This document shows positions 48,001 to 62,600 of a DNA stretch of 64,000 bases, piece after piece. Below the pieces are notes generated by a model, which was not told the origin of the DNA, did not search any database, and saw only the letters and a program-made list of their open reading frames with translations. Each line of letters begins with the position of its first letter. Within the stretch, counting starts at the first letter, position 1. The position numbers were made by a program, and so were the translations under genes. Source of the stretch: Lutjanus erythropterus (lineage: Eukaryota > Chordata > Actinopteri > Lutjaniformes > Lutjanidae); NCBI GenBank assembly GCA_020091685.1, contig CM034602.1, positions 1 through 64,000 of the forward strand, in the 5' to 3' direction.

Positions 48001-50174
48001 ATCCATTGACTTTAAGATGAATGCTTGTCATAATAAGGAATATAATTGAAAAATATAGATAACTAGATGATCTTTTGGGGATGGATTACAGCTTTATTTT
48101 ATGTTCTAGCTTTTTTATCGCTCTTAAAATAGTGTGGACTAGTGAAGAGCAAGTTGAAGTTAAATTTGATCAGTTTCTGTCTCCTATGAAGTAAAGATAC
48201 TTAATTTTAAATGGTCTCTCTCTCTTTTAAGAACAAATGTGGCAATAAAACAGCACAGAACAACTTCGGAGTTATCACAGAAAATGTGGAATGTGGAACT
48301 ACAGGCACCACATGCTCCAAATCTGTCAGAATCCAACTGGGGGTAAGACCCAATACCAAAATCTGATATGTATTCTGTGCCTAAAACATGCATGAATCAG
48401 ACAGCATTTTTTACATTACAAGGAATGCAACGGAAATCTCCTTAATATTACAGCGAAAGCAAGTCAAGCTGTTAAAGGGAAAATATGAAGAGGAGGACCT
48501 GGGACATGGCACTCATATTTCATACAGAATAAGGAGGGTTGGCTTGTATCTGGTGATTGAATCTGAGATTGGTCTGGCAGTCATGTGGGATCGCAAAACA
48601 GCTGTTCGCATCCTCCTGGAGCCACAGCACAGCGTGAGTCACAGGAATTGTTTTAGTGATGATCACTGAAATCTCTTACATCGCTTAAGTATTTAGAACT
48701 TTATATAGAGAAACTTTGACATGGTGTGCCATTTTTTTTTAATCTGCACTTTAGCTATCTTTGCCAACTGTTTTCTTAAACCACTTTAAAAGCTTTATAG
48801 GACAACAATAGTATTGATATATTAAGATTACTGAAAAAATCCATGAGGCACTTATTACAATATTCCAAATAAATGCAGTAAAGAGGATATCCTGTTTGTT
48901 GACATGATACAAGTATATTAATTCCTGGAACGTACTTGTTCCTTGTAATGTCAGAGTACTAATTTTGCATATCGTCCTCATGTAAATGAAGTCACTTACC
49001 CCTTCTGTCTGGCTGCACAGGGGGCAGTATGTGGCCTTTGTGGAAATTTTGATGGTGATGCACAGAACGACTTCACCACCCAGAGTCAGATGGTAGTGAG
49101 CAATCTGTTAGAATTTGCAAACAGCTGGAAAGTGTCAAGCAGCTGCCCAGATGTGGAAGTGAATCCTGACCCTTGTAGGGCAAAACCCAAACGACATCCC
49201 TGGGCAAAAATGATGTGCAGCATTATAACCGGAGATACTTTCAAAGAGTGTCACAGAAAGGTAATGACAGATTTGTCGCTATTTTATCATGATTTACTGC
49301 CCCATGGTTGAAAGAATGCAATACATTTTAAAGAAACCGATCATATATTTTGATAACAGGTAGATTACCATCCATTTTATGAAAACTGTGTGAAAGACTC
49401 ATGTGCCTGTGACACTGGAGGAGACTGTGAGTGTTTCTGCACAGCAGTTGCAGCTTATGCTCAAGCTTGCAATGAGGAGGGCGTCTGTGTTGCATGGAGA
49501 ACTCCAGAAATCTGTCGTAAGTAAACATTTTACTCTCATATTAAGCTAAAGTTTATGAGTCTCTTCAGTCCAAAGTCCTGTTTACAGGTCCACAAATACT
49601 TATGATCCCTGAATTTAATGATATTTTAAGATGTGTGTATGAGCATGGCTTCTTTTCTTTATAAATAGGATATAATATAAAAGACTGCTATGATATGTGT
49701 AAATAACGCCTTTAGATAAAAGAATATTTGATGTAGTATAACTTAAGATACAAAGTATTATTCAATTCATTTTTAATTGTCTTGAAGTTCGTTATTCAAA
49801 AATAAGCTTTGCCCTTTATCATTATCCATGGTAGTTTTCTGTCATTCTGAGTCAAAGATAGCTTCCTGAATTTATTTAAAACTAAATGGAATCTGGAAGC
49901 TCTCAAAGAAATAGAATTTGAACATGTATCAGGTGGAATTTAAGTTTGAGTTCTCTTTCACTGAGTCAAGCTTTATAAGAGATTAATCCACTTATTTGAA
50001 TCAATTCCCTTTATTAAAATCATAACATATATCTTTTCCTTCTAGCTGTCTTTTGTGATTACTATAACAGCCCAGGCAACTGCACGTGGCACTACAGCCC
50101 TTGTCACACACCATGCTACAAGACCTGTTTAAATCCACAAGGAGTTTGTAGCAACCCTATACCCAACCTGGAAG
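42035..50174 (+). CDS. Gel-forming secreted mucin, N-terminal half (MUC2/MUC5-type; truncated by gap)
   Basis: Twenty-five exons (first 42035-42110, last 50046-50174) have matching phases and give about 1,168 residues. A 20-25 residue signal peptide is followed by D1 ([28 protein letters not shown], a C8 module and TIL). D2 follows ([24 protein letters not shown]), then D' ([11 protein letters not shown]) and D3 ([28 protein letters not shown]8 with CSCDTGG-like cysteines), ending in the next TIL ([12 protein letters not shown]). In MUC2, MUC5AC and MUC5B these D assemblies drive N-terminal multimerisation and packing in secretory granules, and the CGLC motifs are part of that machinery. The PTS-rich mucin exon would follow but is lost at the gap. 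MUC2 versus MUC5 identity is not decidable here. Confidence 0.92.
47535..47835 (+). other. Long allele of the arm length difference
   Basis: This intron carries about 220 bases absent from the left arm, AT-rich and without coding sign. The boundaries share words with the short form (tagtggacactcaattg, ggacacagcc). The adjacent exon 47326-47464 also has clustered differences between the arms. Confidence 0.6.
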
Positions 50175-50267
50175 GTAAGAGGGGAACTCACAATGTCTCA
50201 CGGTACATCTAATCAATGTGTTAAATTCCTAATGTTGAACAATTCCAATTTGTGAAACAGTAAAGAA

Positions 50268-50767
50268 NNNNNNNNNNNNNNNNNNNNNNNNNNNNNNNNN
50301 NNNNNNNNNNNNNNNNNNNNNNNNNNNNNNNNNNNNNNNNNNNNNNNNNNNNNNNNNNNNNNNNNNNNNNNNNNNNNNNNNNNNNNNNNNNNNNNNNNNN
50401 NNNNNNNNNNNNNNNNNNNNNNNNNNNNNNNNNNNNNNNNNNNNNNNNNNNNNNNNNNNNNNNNNNNNNNNNNNNNNNNNNNNNNNNNNNNNNNNNNNNN
50501 NNNNNNNNNNNNNNNNNNNNNNNNNNNNNNNNNNNNNNNNNNNNNNNNNNNNNNNNNNNNNNNNNNNNNNNNNNNNNNNNNNNNNNNNNNNNNNNNNNNN
50601 NNNNNNNNNNNNNNNNNNNNNNNNNNNNNNNNNNNNNNNNNNNNNNNNNNNNNNNNNNNNNNNNNNNNNNNNNNNNNNNNNNNNNNNNNNNNNNNNNNNN
50701 NNNNNNNNNNNNNNNNNNNNNNNNNNNNNNNNNNNNNNNNNNNNNNNNNNNNNNNNNNNNNNNNNNN
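50268..50767. other. Assembly gap, exactly 500 N
   Basis: Separates the right arm from the dynein gene. Its left edge is the exact mirror of the right edge of the gap at 17804-18303. Confidence 0.99.
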
Positions 50768-50933
50768 CGAGATTCAAGTTTATCTAAAGAAGTCAAATTT
50801 AAAAAGTAACTTATCTCAACAAATCATTATTGGTTGGTGAAACTTTGCCAAAACTCAAAAATCTATTGAAATACGTTGCTGTTGCTTCTTTTACAGTGTA
50901 CAGGATGTATATTTTCACCTTCTCTGTTGACAG

Positions 50934-53900
50934 ATGTACACTGTGCTTATGGCCCACGAAGTGGAGATGACTTGTGCTGGTGAGAGTGCACCATTCCCTG
51001 GTCGTGATGAGATGCTCAACAGGACGTACAATCATTTGGAAATGGTCAACGCAACTATTCAACAGCTTCAGATTGAAGGTTTGTGTTATTAGATATACCG
51101 AGGGCTCGTTGTTTTTAATTTGAGAAAATTATCACTATTCTCTCTCTTCTAGTTCAACATGTATTCTGAAATTAAAAACAAATACAAATTACAAATACGA
51201 TTTTAAACTAATTATTCAACCCAAGTTAAGTTCACTTACATTTTTAAGTTGGCGCAGCTCAAAATTATTTTCTGTGGGCATTACAAGGTCTGTGTGCCAG
51301 CTGTTTACAGTTAACTTCTAAGCTGAGTGAGCAAATTGTGATTTACAGTGTGCCAGGACTTTGTGTATTATAAACTGTTGTGAAGGGTGTCCTCTTAGCA
51401 AGAATGCAGTTTCTGCTAAGGATATTAAATATAGGCACTGCTTCTGTTTATATTTCTTTTTAAACAGTATAATCTAAAGATCAGTCTCTTTGTTGCAGAT
51501 GAGATAACACTGCACATTCCTGAGCTAGATCTGGAGCCAGAGGTGGATGTACTTCTTTCTAATTCAGAGATGTTAGAGAAAATGGAGCAGTGTGTGATGA
51601 ACTGGCAGTCTCAGATTACCATTGTTATTGAGGAGCAGCAAAAGCAAAAGCCACAGGTTTGTGACAGTCCAGATATTCGGAATTGAAAAAGCAGATTTGA
51701 TGGTATCATAGTTTAAGAACTTAAAGGGACCATTCACCCTAAAAATCCAAAATACACATTTGTCCTCTTACCTGTAGTGCTTCCATCTAGAGTGTTTTGG
51801 TGTGATTTGCCGAGTAATGTTGCCCCCCTTGGCTCATAGATGTATTTTTTTGCACTTTGAGCACCACAAGCCAAGTTCCATTTCATCTGTATATCTGAAT
51901 TTTGGGTGAACTTCAGCTGAAGGTCTTGCTATCAAGCCCTGCATTTACATGTATAGTGGTTGTTCAGATATTACCAAGAAGTGAATTCACTGTCAGTGCA
52001 AAATGAAATGATTGGGCAGAAGAAAGCATAAAACACACACACTAATATCCACAAAGTGATGTGATATATTCACTTTCCATTTTCCTCCAGGGACCTGGCC
52101 CTTTGCCTGAGATAGCTTTTTGGCAGGAGCGTGCATCTCTCCTGGGTGCTATGAGAGCGCAGCTTGAACAGCCTGTGGTAAAGAAGATCTTGGAGGTGAT
52201 GACCAAAGCAAATGCAGGCATTGTTGAGACGCTGGAAGGAACGGTTGTTGAACTTGCCAAATACTTTAATGAGTCCGATGACAATTATCACTTCCTCAGG
52301 ACACTGCAAAGGCACTTCATGGTAAACTTTTTGTAAATTTAATTGGCTAATGTACTACTCAATCTAACTCTGCCTGGGAAATTGTGAACAGACTTGTTTC
52401 ATCTGATTTCATGGAGATTTTAGGTGACATGCATTAAGAATAATTATATAGAAATATGCTTGCCCATCTTCTCATTGATGGTCTTGTTTAACTTGTAAGT
52501 CAGAGAGAGCCGTCAGTATTATATTGAGACTGTTTCATAACCAGTTAAAAAGTCCTTGTACTAGCTTTAACTACATGTATCCTCCCCTTCAATTATTAAG
52601 TTACCATTGTCTGTTTTAGAATCTGGCAACTGGATCAAATTTTGGTCTGATCATGGAGACCATCCCTGATATGTTGGACACCCTGCAGCTTGTGTGGATG
52701 ATCTCTTCCCACTATAACACCAACGAGCGTATGGTCCCTCTGATGGAGCGAATTGCCTGGCAGCTGTGTGATCGTGTGAATTCAGCAATTGATATACACA
52801 AGATATTCACGTATGTGTGGATAGATTTAAAATCCTCCTTTGGAGGTTCAGATTTTAGATAGAGTTCTGTCAGAATTCTTTGTTCAGATGGGTTCTTTTG
52901 TGGTTGTGTGCTGTTTCTTGGACAGAGATAAGAGGGAAGTGGCCAAATCCAAGGTGCATGAGGCTAAGCAGGTTCTGGACCTGTGGAAATCATCCTACTT
53001 TGAGATGCGTGCTGGCCTTGAAAAAACAGGAAGGAATCCACACTGGGAATTTGACCGTAAGCGACTGTTTGAGAGGACTGATTACGTGGCTTCTGTCTGC
53101 CAGGACCTGTGCAATGTTTTACAGGTCAGTGTTCATACGTGTCATAAAAACCGCCCTCTTACTCAATAGCTGAACATGTGAATGCATAAAAAGAAACTCA
53201 GATTTTTAAAAGATATCTCTTGGATTTGTGTTGTGCAGATTTTAGAGGAGTTCCATAACATCCTTGGTCCAGAACTGAAAGGTGTGACTGGTGACCCAAA
53301 ATGCATTGATGAAGTGCTGTGCAGAGTGGATAGTCTGGTTTTGCCTATTGAAGGCTTCGCTTTTGATCCTTTCAGCATCTGTAATATGAGCAGCTGGAAA
53401 ATGATCATACAAGACTTCAGAACTACAGTTCAGGTGAGTTTAGGACAATTAATGCAGAAAATGTGAGTTCTGGACCAACGTAATAATTTAATTACACATG
53501 ACAGAATCAATAGGCCTCATGCAAGAACCTCTCGTATGAACGGATTTGTTCTTCTTGTACATGTGATCTAGGAGTACTTGCTGTATTCACCAATTTTCTT
53601 GTATTTTGAATTTTCTCTTAGGTACAAACACAGTTTATAAGGGTCCAGACCTGTCGCAGGAGTCATGCTAGTGTGTCATAATTCAAACCTCAATTTTTCA
53701 CGAGTGAATTGAATTTCTTTTCTTTGATGCAATTCTGAGTTTGAAAATCCTTTGTAAATTACACTTCATAATTATGTTAACATGGTCCTGTTTGACGCTG
53801 CAATTAGAGTTATAAATGTATTCATATAGCCCAACAATATCATCATTAATTTGAATTGGCTATTACCATTACTGTCAGGCCTATTCAGGTTTATGCAAGT

Positions 53901-56900
53901 CACTGTCCAGTAGAACATCCTCAGTTGCTTGACAGCATGACCTGTTATGGAACATATTCTGTCATTTATCTCCATGATGGGACACTTCTGCTTCACCTCC
54001 TTGGCCTGTTGCAGTCATTGATCACCTTGCTGTAGTGAGACGATGTTTTTTGTTAAGCTGTTTCCGTTTCAAACCACATTTCTTATTTATTTCAGAGACA
54101 GTACAAGCCTCAGGTGACACAGTATAAACAGCGCTTGCTATTTTTTTCCCAATCCTTGGCTGGGTCCCTTAATTCCACTGCTGACGATGATACAAGTACT
54201 GACTTTCTTTTATGGACCTCTGAAGACAGGACTTCAGTCTCCAAACTTGTGAAGTTCTGTTTTTTTTTTTTTTTAACTCTTCAGTGCTATTTCGTACACC
54301 TCCTGACATATGGGGCAGGACCTGTACCCTTATATAGTATTTTTAGGGTGTTAATTATGCAAATTTACAGTTTCCATTTTACAGTTCAGAGACAGGTCAT
54401 TTACACAGTTATCTGAAGTCAGGAACATTTGCTGAATCTGACGTTACACATTTGGATGAGCCCACTGTACAAAAAAAGCGGAAAGAAATTCAAGTATACA
54501 AAAATGTTCTTGCATGAGGCCCAGTGTATTTGTCAGCTTGGACCGATAAAATTGCATGGTTTTCAGTAATTTGCTGTACTTCAGTTATAAAGTTGATTCA
54601 CTTCTTACATATGTCTCAGGCTCTTGAGGAAGAGACCATCAACTTAATAGATCAGTCTTTTAAGACACTGCGCTCTTCAGCTGCTGCAGTTGAATTGCTC
54701 CTGAAATTCCAACACATTCGCTCCAGAGAGGCCATCAACAATCATTTGAGGAGAAAGTTTAGTGACCTCCTTTCTCACTATTGCAAAGAGGTACAGTATT
54801 ACAATGTGAAATCAAGAAAAAGTGCTGGTTCATATTTGACTTTGCTGTAGGACTGGGCGATTTAGCTGAAAAAATAATCAAAATAAAGTCTTTCATTTCA
54901 GTTAGTCGTGATAATTATTCATAATTTATACTGGCCTATTTTCAATAAAGACCAGGAGAAAAAGGCTGAATTTAGCCATCTTACTTTGAATTTAAAAACT
55001 TTATTAATCCAGACACACAGGCAATAGGCTTAAAAGACAAATAAACAAAAGAAATGCCATACTGGTGTGCTGACATGTCCTGTTTTATTAACAGTTTCCT
55101 TGTTACCTGTACTCATTTTCTCACTTCACACTTTTTCTGTTGTTGTGTTGTTGTCATGTTGATGGTGCACCTGGACAACACAAGTGTCAGATGATTGATT
55201 GTTTGTGTGTCACTTGCAGCACAATCCATTATTAAGAGATATGATAGGCAGTGTATGAGGCAGGAGGGATTCGTTATGTGCTTTCATGGCGGTTTGCAGT
55301 TATTGCATTTAAGTGAAACTATTGAATAATTTTATGACTAAAGTTAATGAAGTGTTTGTTGCCATCATATGTTATATCTGTGATAATATATATGTGATAA
55401 TATCAGATCAGTACAAAGCTTCAGTTGAAAAATAGTGAGTCCATACAGGTGTTTGGCAATGTGATGATGTGTTACACTGGACTATACATTAGGGTACGAT
55501 AGGGTATCTATTTGAACAACTTAATGACACTGCATTGCATTAGTTATTACTTGTTCCATAGACTTTTGATGCATCAAGGTTCAGTTTATTATATATAAAT
55601 ACCAGTTTATTACATAGAAAACATGGAAGTTATATTGCATACAGCCTCATCATTCAACACTATTGTATATTATAAAATATATAACTAAGCAATATCTCAT
55701 GTTGTGCTGCTGTACCAGTTTATTATTAGGATTTGAATAGAGGTAACATGGCCTGTCACAAGCACTTTTACAGAATGCCTGAGTCTTTTTGTCGTTGTTT
55801 TAGGTGGACAGCATAAATGAAATCTTTGAGGCACAAAAAGACAAACCACCACTGGACAGGGGTGAGCCTCCTGTGGCAGGAGCCATGAAATGGGTTCGAT
55901 TTCTTCTCCGGCGCATCAAAGACACCCTCTGTCCCTTCCTGAAAGAATCTGAGATGGTGGAGAGTGAGCAAAGACATGTGGTGAGTCATTTCACAGGTCC
56001 ACAGCTGTATAAATCATCAAAAATGTGAATGAAAGTCTTTATGTGACTTTTGCTGCATTCTGCTCAGGCCAAGACCAAATATAGTGAAATGGCTACACAC
56101 TTCAGGAACTATGAGGTGAATAAGTATAAATGCTGGATGGCTGAGACAGAACGCAACTTGCCATTGTTAATGAAACAACCCCTGTTGATCATGGTTAACA
56201 GTAAAAAGCAAAGCCAGGCAGAATCGGTATGTATCGTTCTAGTTACTTACTTATAATTGTTACTCAATATTGTGCAAAATAAAGATACAATAACTATTTT
56301 CATTCTCATAGACTCCCTGTTTGTGTTTGACTTTTCTTTTCTCTTTAAGGATGTCCCACATACTGAAGGCAGCCTACAGGGGAATGTGCGATACATTGTG
56401 AACTTTGCTCCAGAGCTCGAGGAAATCATTTCCGAGACACACTATCTTATGTTACTGGATCACTCTGTGCCTGATGTGGCTCAAACTGTCGCTCTTCAGA
56501 GGAACAACATCGCCAGGTAATAATACTTACTAACAAACCAAAAAAACACTCATTGATGTCATCTGAGGCCTGACCTGTTTCAACCTTGGTTTTTAGGTAT
56601 GTTTATGATCTGCGCAAGCTTCTTCGCCGCTACCACTCTGTAATGGACAGTCTGAGTGAGGCAGAGTGCATTATGCTGGATCAACATATCAAAGCGGTCA
56701 GAAAAGAGTTACATGTTGGATGCAAAAGACTCAGCTGGAATTCTTTGGGTATGGTTCTCACAGAGTCTGAAATGCCTATGTAATCTGTAACAGAGTCTGT
56801 AAAATTGAACTCAGAGATCATATCAGTATGCTTTTCGTTTTAGGCATCACTGACTTCATCAAACAAGGCGTTGAGACTGTCTCTAAGTTTGAGACAGTCG

Positions 56901-59632
56901 TCAATCAGATTCAGAAGAATGAGAGCGATATTAACTCCAGGTTGCAATCCATGGTGATGGCCAACTTACTGAAATTTCCAGTCCCAGATAATTCACACAA
57001 TTTACCAGGTAGAACTAATAGAAGGATATTATTTAACATATATGATAATTATTCTGTAGTAATTCAAGCTTATTTTCATTTATTTAATTCCATGTTTTTT
57101 CAAGGTGTCAAGGAGTTCTGTGGGTATATTGAGCATGAGCGGGCCAAGACCGTGAATTTGCTGAGTAGAATGTATGCAGAGATTGGACCCCTCATCACTA
57201 AGACAGAACATTTGATCATGGAAACCAGCACTGGCAAGGCCAAACATATGGCAGATTATTATGTGTACTGGGAACACAAGGTGCTAGATGCCATCGTGAA
57301 GATGGTGCTGAGGTAATTACATGATGTTAAAGTTATAGTTTGGATTATTTGAAGTGGACTTGTATGAGGTACTTGTTGATAGTCAGTGTATTAACCACAG
57401 TAGATGGTGGTTGGCACGTCCCCAGTTTGGAGCAGCGGGAGTACTAGTGTAGGAAGTTTACCAATGTAGTGCTGTGGACAAGGCAGTAAAACGAAGTTCA
57501 GTGACAAAAAACCCCACCTAATAAAATCAGTATCAGTTCAAGTATACACTATATTTGGAATATTGTCACTGCTTTACTTTGCTGTCAGACAGTTGTTTCT
57601 GACAGGAAAACGCCATTTCGCAAGCCAAGTATCGCTCTCTCCAAAGTCAACAGGCTCCTTTGTAAAAAACAGGAATTTTACCTTGCAGAGAACACGAGTT
57701 GCTGGTCTACAGCTGCCCCTGTTCGGTCAATCCAAACTAACCTTTTAAAACACAGAGGTCACACAATAAAAGTAACCAACAAACCAACTGAGGCAGTGGA
57801 AGACCAGCAACTACTCCTACAACCATACTCCATTGCAAAATCACAGTAATTCTACCTTGTAGAATAGCCTTTTTTTTAAGTGGCAAAAACAAGTTTTATT
57901 GTTGACCTTGTCCACAGCAGTACATTGCTTAGCTCATAGCTTCAAACTGGTGGCATGCTGACCAGCATTTACTATATGTAATACACTGACTATGGATAAG
58001 TACCTTATACAGCCCAATTTCAAATAATCCAAACAATCCCTTTAATGTTTTTGAAATCACTTACTTTGTGAGCAGCATCACTGCTCCTTTCTCATCCATT
58101 GTAACATCCTTCTTGTTGACTTTCACATTCAGGAGTATTCAGGCCTTCAACACAGCCCTGATGGGAAATACCGCTCTTTTCAAAATTCATGCTATCCTGT
58201 CTGCTCCAAAGATTGTGTTGCAGCCCCGAAGACAAGACATCCACTGGCTGATCATGCAGTGTATCAGAGACTGTGTATTGAGCAGCAAGGTGGGATTATC
58301 ACAATCGCCATCACATCACAAAGTATCACAGAATTTAAAAAATAGAATTTGTAATCTAATAGAGACCGTGTGACTTGATTCTGCCCATATATTTGTGTTT
58401 CAGCAATTTGTGCGTTGGATGCGTGGAACCTGCATTGAGTGCGCACCACAACAGGTGGATGGTGAAGAGGAGTTGGTGACATTTACCTTCTGCACTGACG
58501 TGTGGCAGCATCCTCAGATAAATGAGAGCGCCATGACAGTGTCCCAGAACGTCCAGCAGCTCCTCTCCTCTGTGGATCCTCACCTTAACCACTGGAAACG
58601 CTATCGGGTGCTTTGGGAGAGGAACAAAACCATCTATGAAAAGTTTGCTGCAAGACAACCAACCTGTTTCATGTATGATAGTAAGCTGCACTTCCTGTCT
58701 GGTATCAAACAGGAGGTAATGCTGGAGCCTCTGTTTAAAAACGAGCACATCATCCATCTAAACCTGGAGCCTCTGGCTCAAACACTGCAGGAGATCACTG
58801 AGTCTTTGATCAGCTCACTGGGTAGCCTGCTCCACGAGCCTACCAAAGAGGATCTCTTCAGTCTAAGAGAGGAACTCACGGTATTGAATCATGCTACACT
58901 GTTTGTATCATACATTTATGTAGAAAACAGTCTTTGATTTTTATATGTGATTTATCTTTATGGCTATTTTATACAACAGCAACTTTCTAAGTCACTGAAA
59001 CAGACCCCTGACACATTTGAAGACCTGAAGTCTGTCCTCAGCACCATCTCAGACATCAGAGACATGTCTCTAGATGTGGAGCTGAGATTCACTTATATCC
59101 AGGAAAGTTACAGAACACTGGCTATCTACAAAATAGAGGTACTGTGTGTTTAATGTAAAATTATTGTTCCTTAATATGTTTAGATTGTGTCTCTTGTTGA
59201 ACTTTTTGTGCCATATTTTCTGTGTGTAGGTTGGAGAGGATGAACTGGAGCTTGTGGGCAAGATTGGCCAGATATGGAGTGACTTGTTCACAGAATCCAG
59301 AGAAGTGGATCGAAGTCTGACAGACGTTAAGAAATCATTTACTGTGGTAAGAAATCAAACCCATATAACAAAAAATTAAATTACAATTTTCTTACAGTAA
59401 CAGTAACATTCTCCATTCATTACGTTCAAAGACTACGAAGGAGAAGATTGAAGAGTTTAAGCAGGAGTTGTCCATCTTTTCTGAAAGCTTCAACATGCAT
59501 GGTCCAGGAGCTGTGGGAGATGATTTGGAGAAAGGTACTTGCCAGGAGGGTTTTTTGCTTCCTCCATTTCTGATTGAATCTGATTCTGACTGATTTGACT
59601 TATCCTTTTCTTTACTCCTTGTTGCTATTTCA

Positions 59633-59678
<46 letters not shown>

Positions 59679-62600
59679 TTCATCCATCTCCCATTGTTGG
59701 TGTCTATACCCAATATCTGTCTGTACTATCCATGCTTATCCTGTCATGTCTCCTAATGTTTAAAAGTCAGTCTTGCTTTGTCTCGCCTGTTATGTCTTGC
59801 TTCACAAAATTAAGGAAAAAAATAAAGTTAACTGCAAAGGTACTTGTTCAGCTGAGCTCTATGGTTGGGTGTATACCCAGAACAATAATATATGGTGTTA
59901 AATCTTGAAATGCATTGGAGAACAAGTCCCTCTTATACTCTTTGCAGGACTGACCATAATGGGAACGTATGAAGCAGACCTTGCCAAGTTAGTGGCAAGA
60001 CGGCAGGAGCAAGCTAACGCTGAGAAGCTGTTGGACCTACAAGTCACTGTGTACCCAGAGGTTATCAGCATTCAGAAGGACATGAATGGGTTGAGACAGA
60101 TATATGATATCTATAAAGCTCAGAAGGTCAGATATTGTGGCTTAAAATCGCATTTTGGGACACATTAAGCATAATTCTGATCAACATGGTTTACAAGTAT
60201 TTTGTGTGTTTGTCCTTTACATTGTTTAGGATGCAAAGACAGAGTGGTCTCAGACCTTGTGGGTGGATTTAAACATCCAGCTGCTACAGCAGGGTGTTGA
60301 GGTTTCATCAAAAGTGTTAGGCAGCTGCCCAAAGATGTGCAGGCATTACCTGTGGCCCTCTTCCTTGAAGGACGCATGAAGGAGTTCAGAGTCTCTGCCT
60401 CTTCTTCTGGAACTGAAGAATGAGGCCCTCAGAGACAGGTCAGTCTGGAGATCAACATCAGAACAAAACTGGAATAAATTTGACACCTGAAACAGGATAC
60501 CATTTAATAGTATAGTTTGAAGATCAGAGCAGGACACATTTACAAAAGTGCTCAAACACTTCTGTTTTCCTGTCCAATTTTTGTCACATAAGAACCTTTT
60601 GATGTAATGTTTAATGCTAATATTTACATTTTCTGCATTTTTCTATTCTGACAAATACTGTACATCCATGAAGGAATGTGGATATGGTCTCATAGTTTTC
60701 AGCAGTGGACCTGTGTCATTATGTTCAAGCAAATATATATTTTGAAGATCAAATTAACACTTTAAATGAATTACATTGAGTGTTTTTATGTTTGGCCACA
60801 GGCATTGGAAGGAACTGATGGAAAGGACCAACACTAGTTTTGAGATGAATCCTGACAGCTTCACTCTGGAGAACATGTTTGCTATGGAGTTGCACAAATA
60901 TGCAAATGTTATAGGTGACATTGTCACCTCTGCTATGAAAGAGCTCAGTATTGAGAAGGCAAGCTTCACATTTATAATCAAAGGGAGGGACAAGTGGCCT
61001 TATTACAGAAAGTGAACCCTTCTTATCTCAGTAATAAAACAGAAACATGTTTCCTAACTGAATTCAGAAAAAATCCTATTTTAAAATAGAATGAGAATTT
61101 AACTAAAGGAATTCTGAGTTAGGATGGCATAGACCTTGTTATAAATTGGAAATAATTGTCCAAATTGACAGCACCACTGTTGTTAGGTCTGTATGATAAT
61201 GGAAATGAAGATGATGAACAACATCAACACTGAAATATTATGATTGAAAGGCTGTTCAAGTTTTAAATTTTACAGACAATGTATATACTGACTGCCAAGA
61301 TGATTACTTTTACCGATGTGCTACCAATTAAAGTTTTTAGTTTACTGTTCTACTGTAATTAGGATTTCTTGAATTAGGATAAGATATGAGGTCTTACACA
61401 GGATGGCCACATCCTTGAGGTACACAGGATAGGCCACATCCTTGAGTTTAGGAATTACTTTTGTAATAGGAAGATGTGATTTTTCCTATCTTTGAAACTT
61501 AAGGTAGGACAAGAAGTTTGCATTTTTTCTGTAGTAAGGCCTCAGTTGTGTCAATGTAATAGTGAGATCATAAATCCTTGTAAAACATATTATCTGTGTC
61601 TCTTGTGTGCTTCCAGGGAGTGAAGGAGGTGGTGGAGACCTGGGAGAACATGAAATTCAATGTGGTGGTCTATTTTAAAAGCACCCAGGAACGTGTTTCT
61701 ATTCTGGGTGCAGTGGATGAAATCGTGCTGAACGTGGACAATGATGCCATGAACTTACAGACCATGGCTGGCAGCCGTTTTGTTGGTCCTTTTCTTGGTA
61801 CCATACAACAATGGGAAAAGACCTGTCCTCATCAGTGAAACCAGAGGTCAGTGACAGCACCCAAATCTCCCATTGCTCTTAAAAGGTAGTTCAGATTTTT
61901 GAAGAAGAGTTATATGAGCCACTTTTCCATAGTCACTGTATTAACAACAGTAGATGGTGGTCAGCATGGCCCCAGTTTGTAGAAGTAGCAGGAGTACTGG
62001 TGCTGGAAGCTAAGCAATGTACTGCTATGGACATCTTCAGCAGCAAAGTGTATTTTTGCTACCTAAAAAAGGCCCAACTACAGAAATCATTATGATTTTA
62101 AGTGCACACTATATTTAGAATATTTTACCCCTTTACCTTGCCATCAGACAGCTTTTTCTAATGAGAAACCACTGTTATGTAAGCTAAATATGGCTTTTCC
62201 CATAACTAGACTGGCGAAAACAGTGATTTATCTCACAGAAAAGGGAATTCGCCAGTCTGCTGCTTCCTCAATCGGTTGGCCTGTTTGTGTTATTGTGTCA
62301 CCGCTGTGAATCCAAACTGTACTGTTAAAACTCCAAAGTCACACAATAACACAAACAAAGTGATTGAGGTAATGGTAGACCAACAACTTCCATGTTCTGT
62401 GAGGTAAAATGATAACTGTCATTGGAATTTGGTTTGGGCTTTGGGGAGAGAAATATTTGGCTTAAATAATGGTTTATGTAATTTCCATCAGAATAGACTG
62501 TCTAATGGCACTGTAAAGCAGTTCAAATATTCTAATAAAGCATGCACTTAAACAAACTGATACTGATTTTTTAGGTGACTAAAATATGTTTTGTCACTGC

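Larger units (their letters stand above)
34428..50267 (+). repeat. Right arm of a ~15.7 kb inverted duplication
   Basis: 15,840 bases, the reverse complement of 18304-33927. It carries the same two partial mucin genes, now on the plus strand. It is about 216 bases longer, mostly from extra sequence at about 47535-47835. Confidence 0.95.

Noticed and set aside
54096..54416. Additional dynein exon
   Set aside because: It lies inside the element with inverted ends, and the family reading is continuous from 53433 to 54620 without it.
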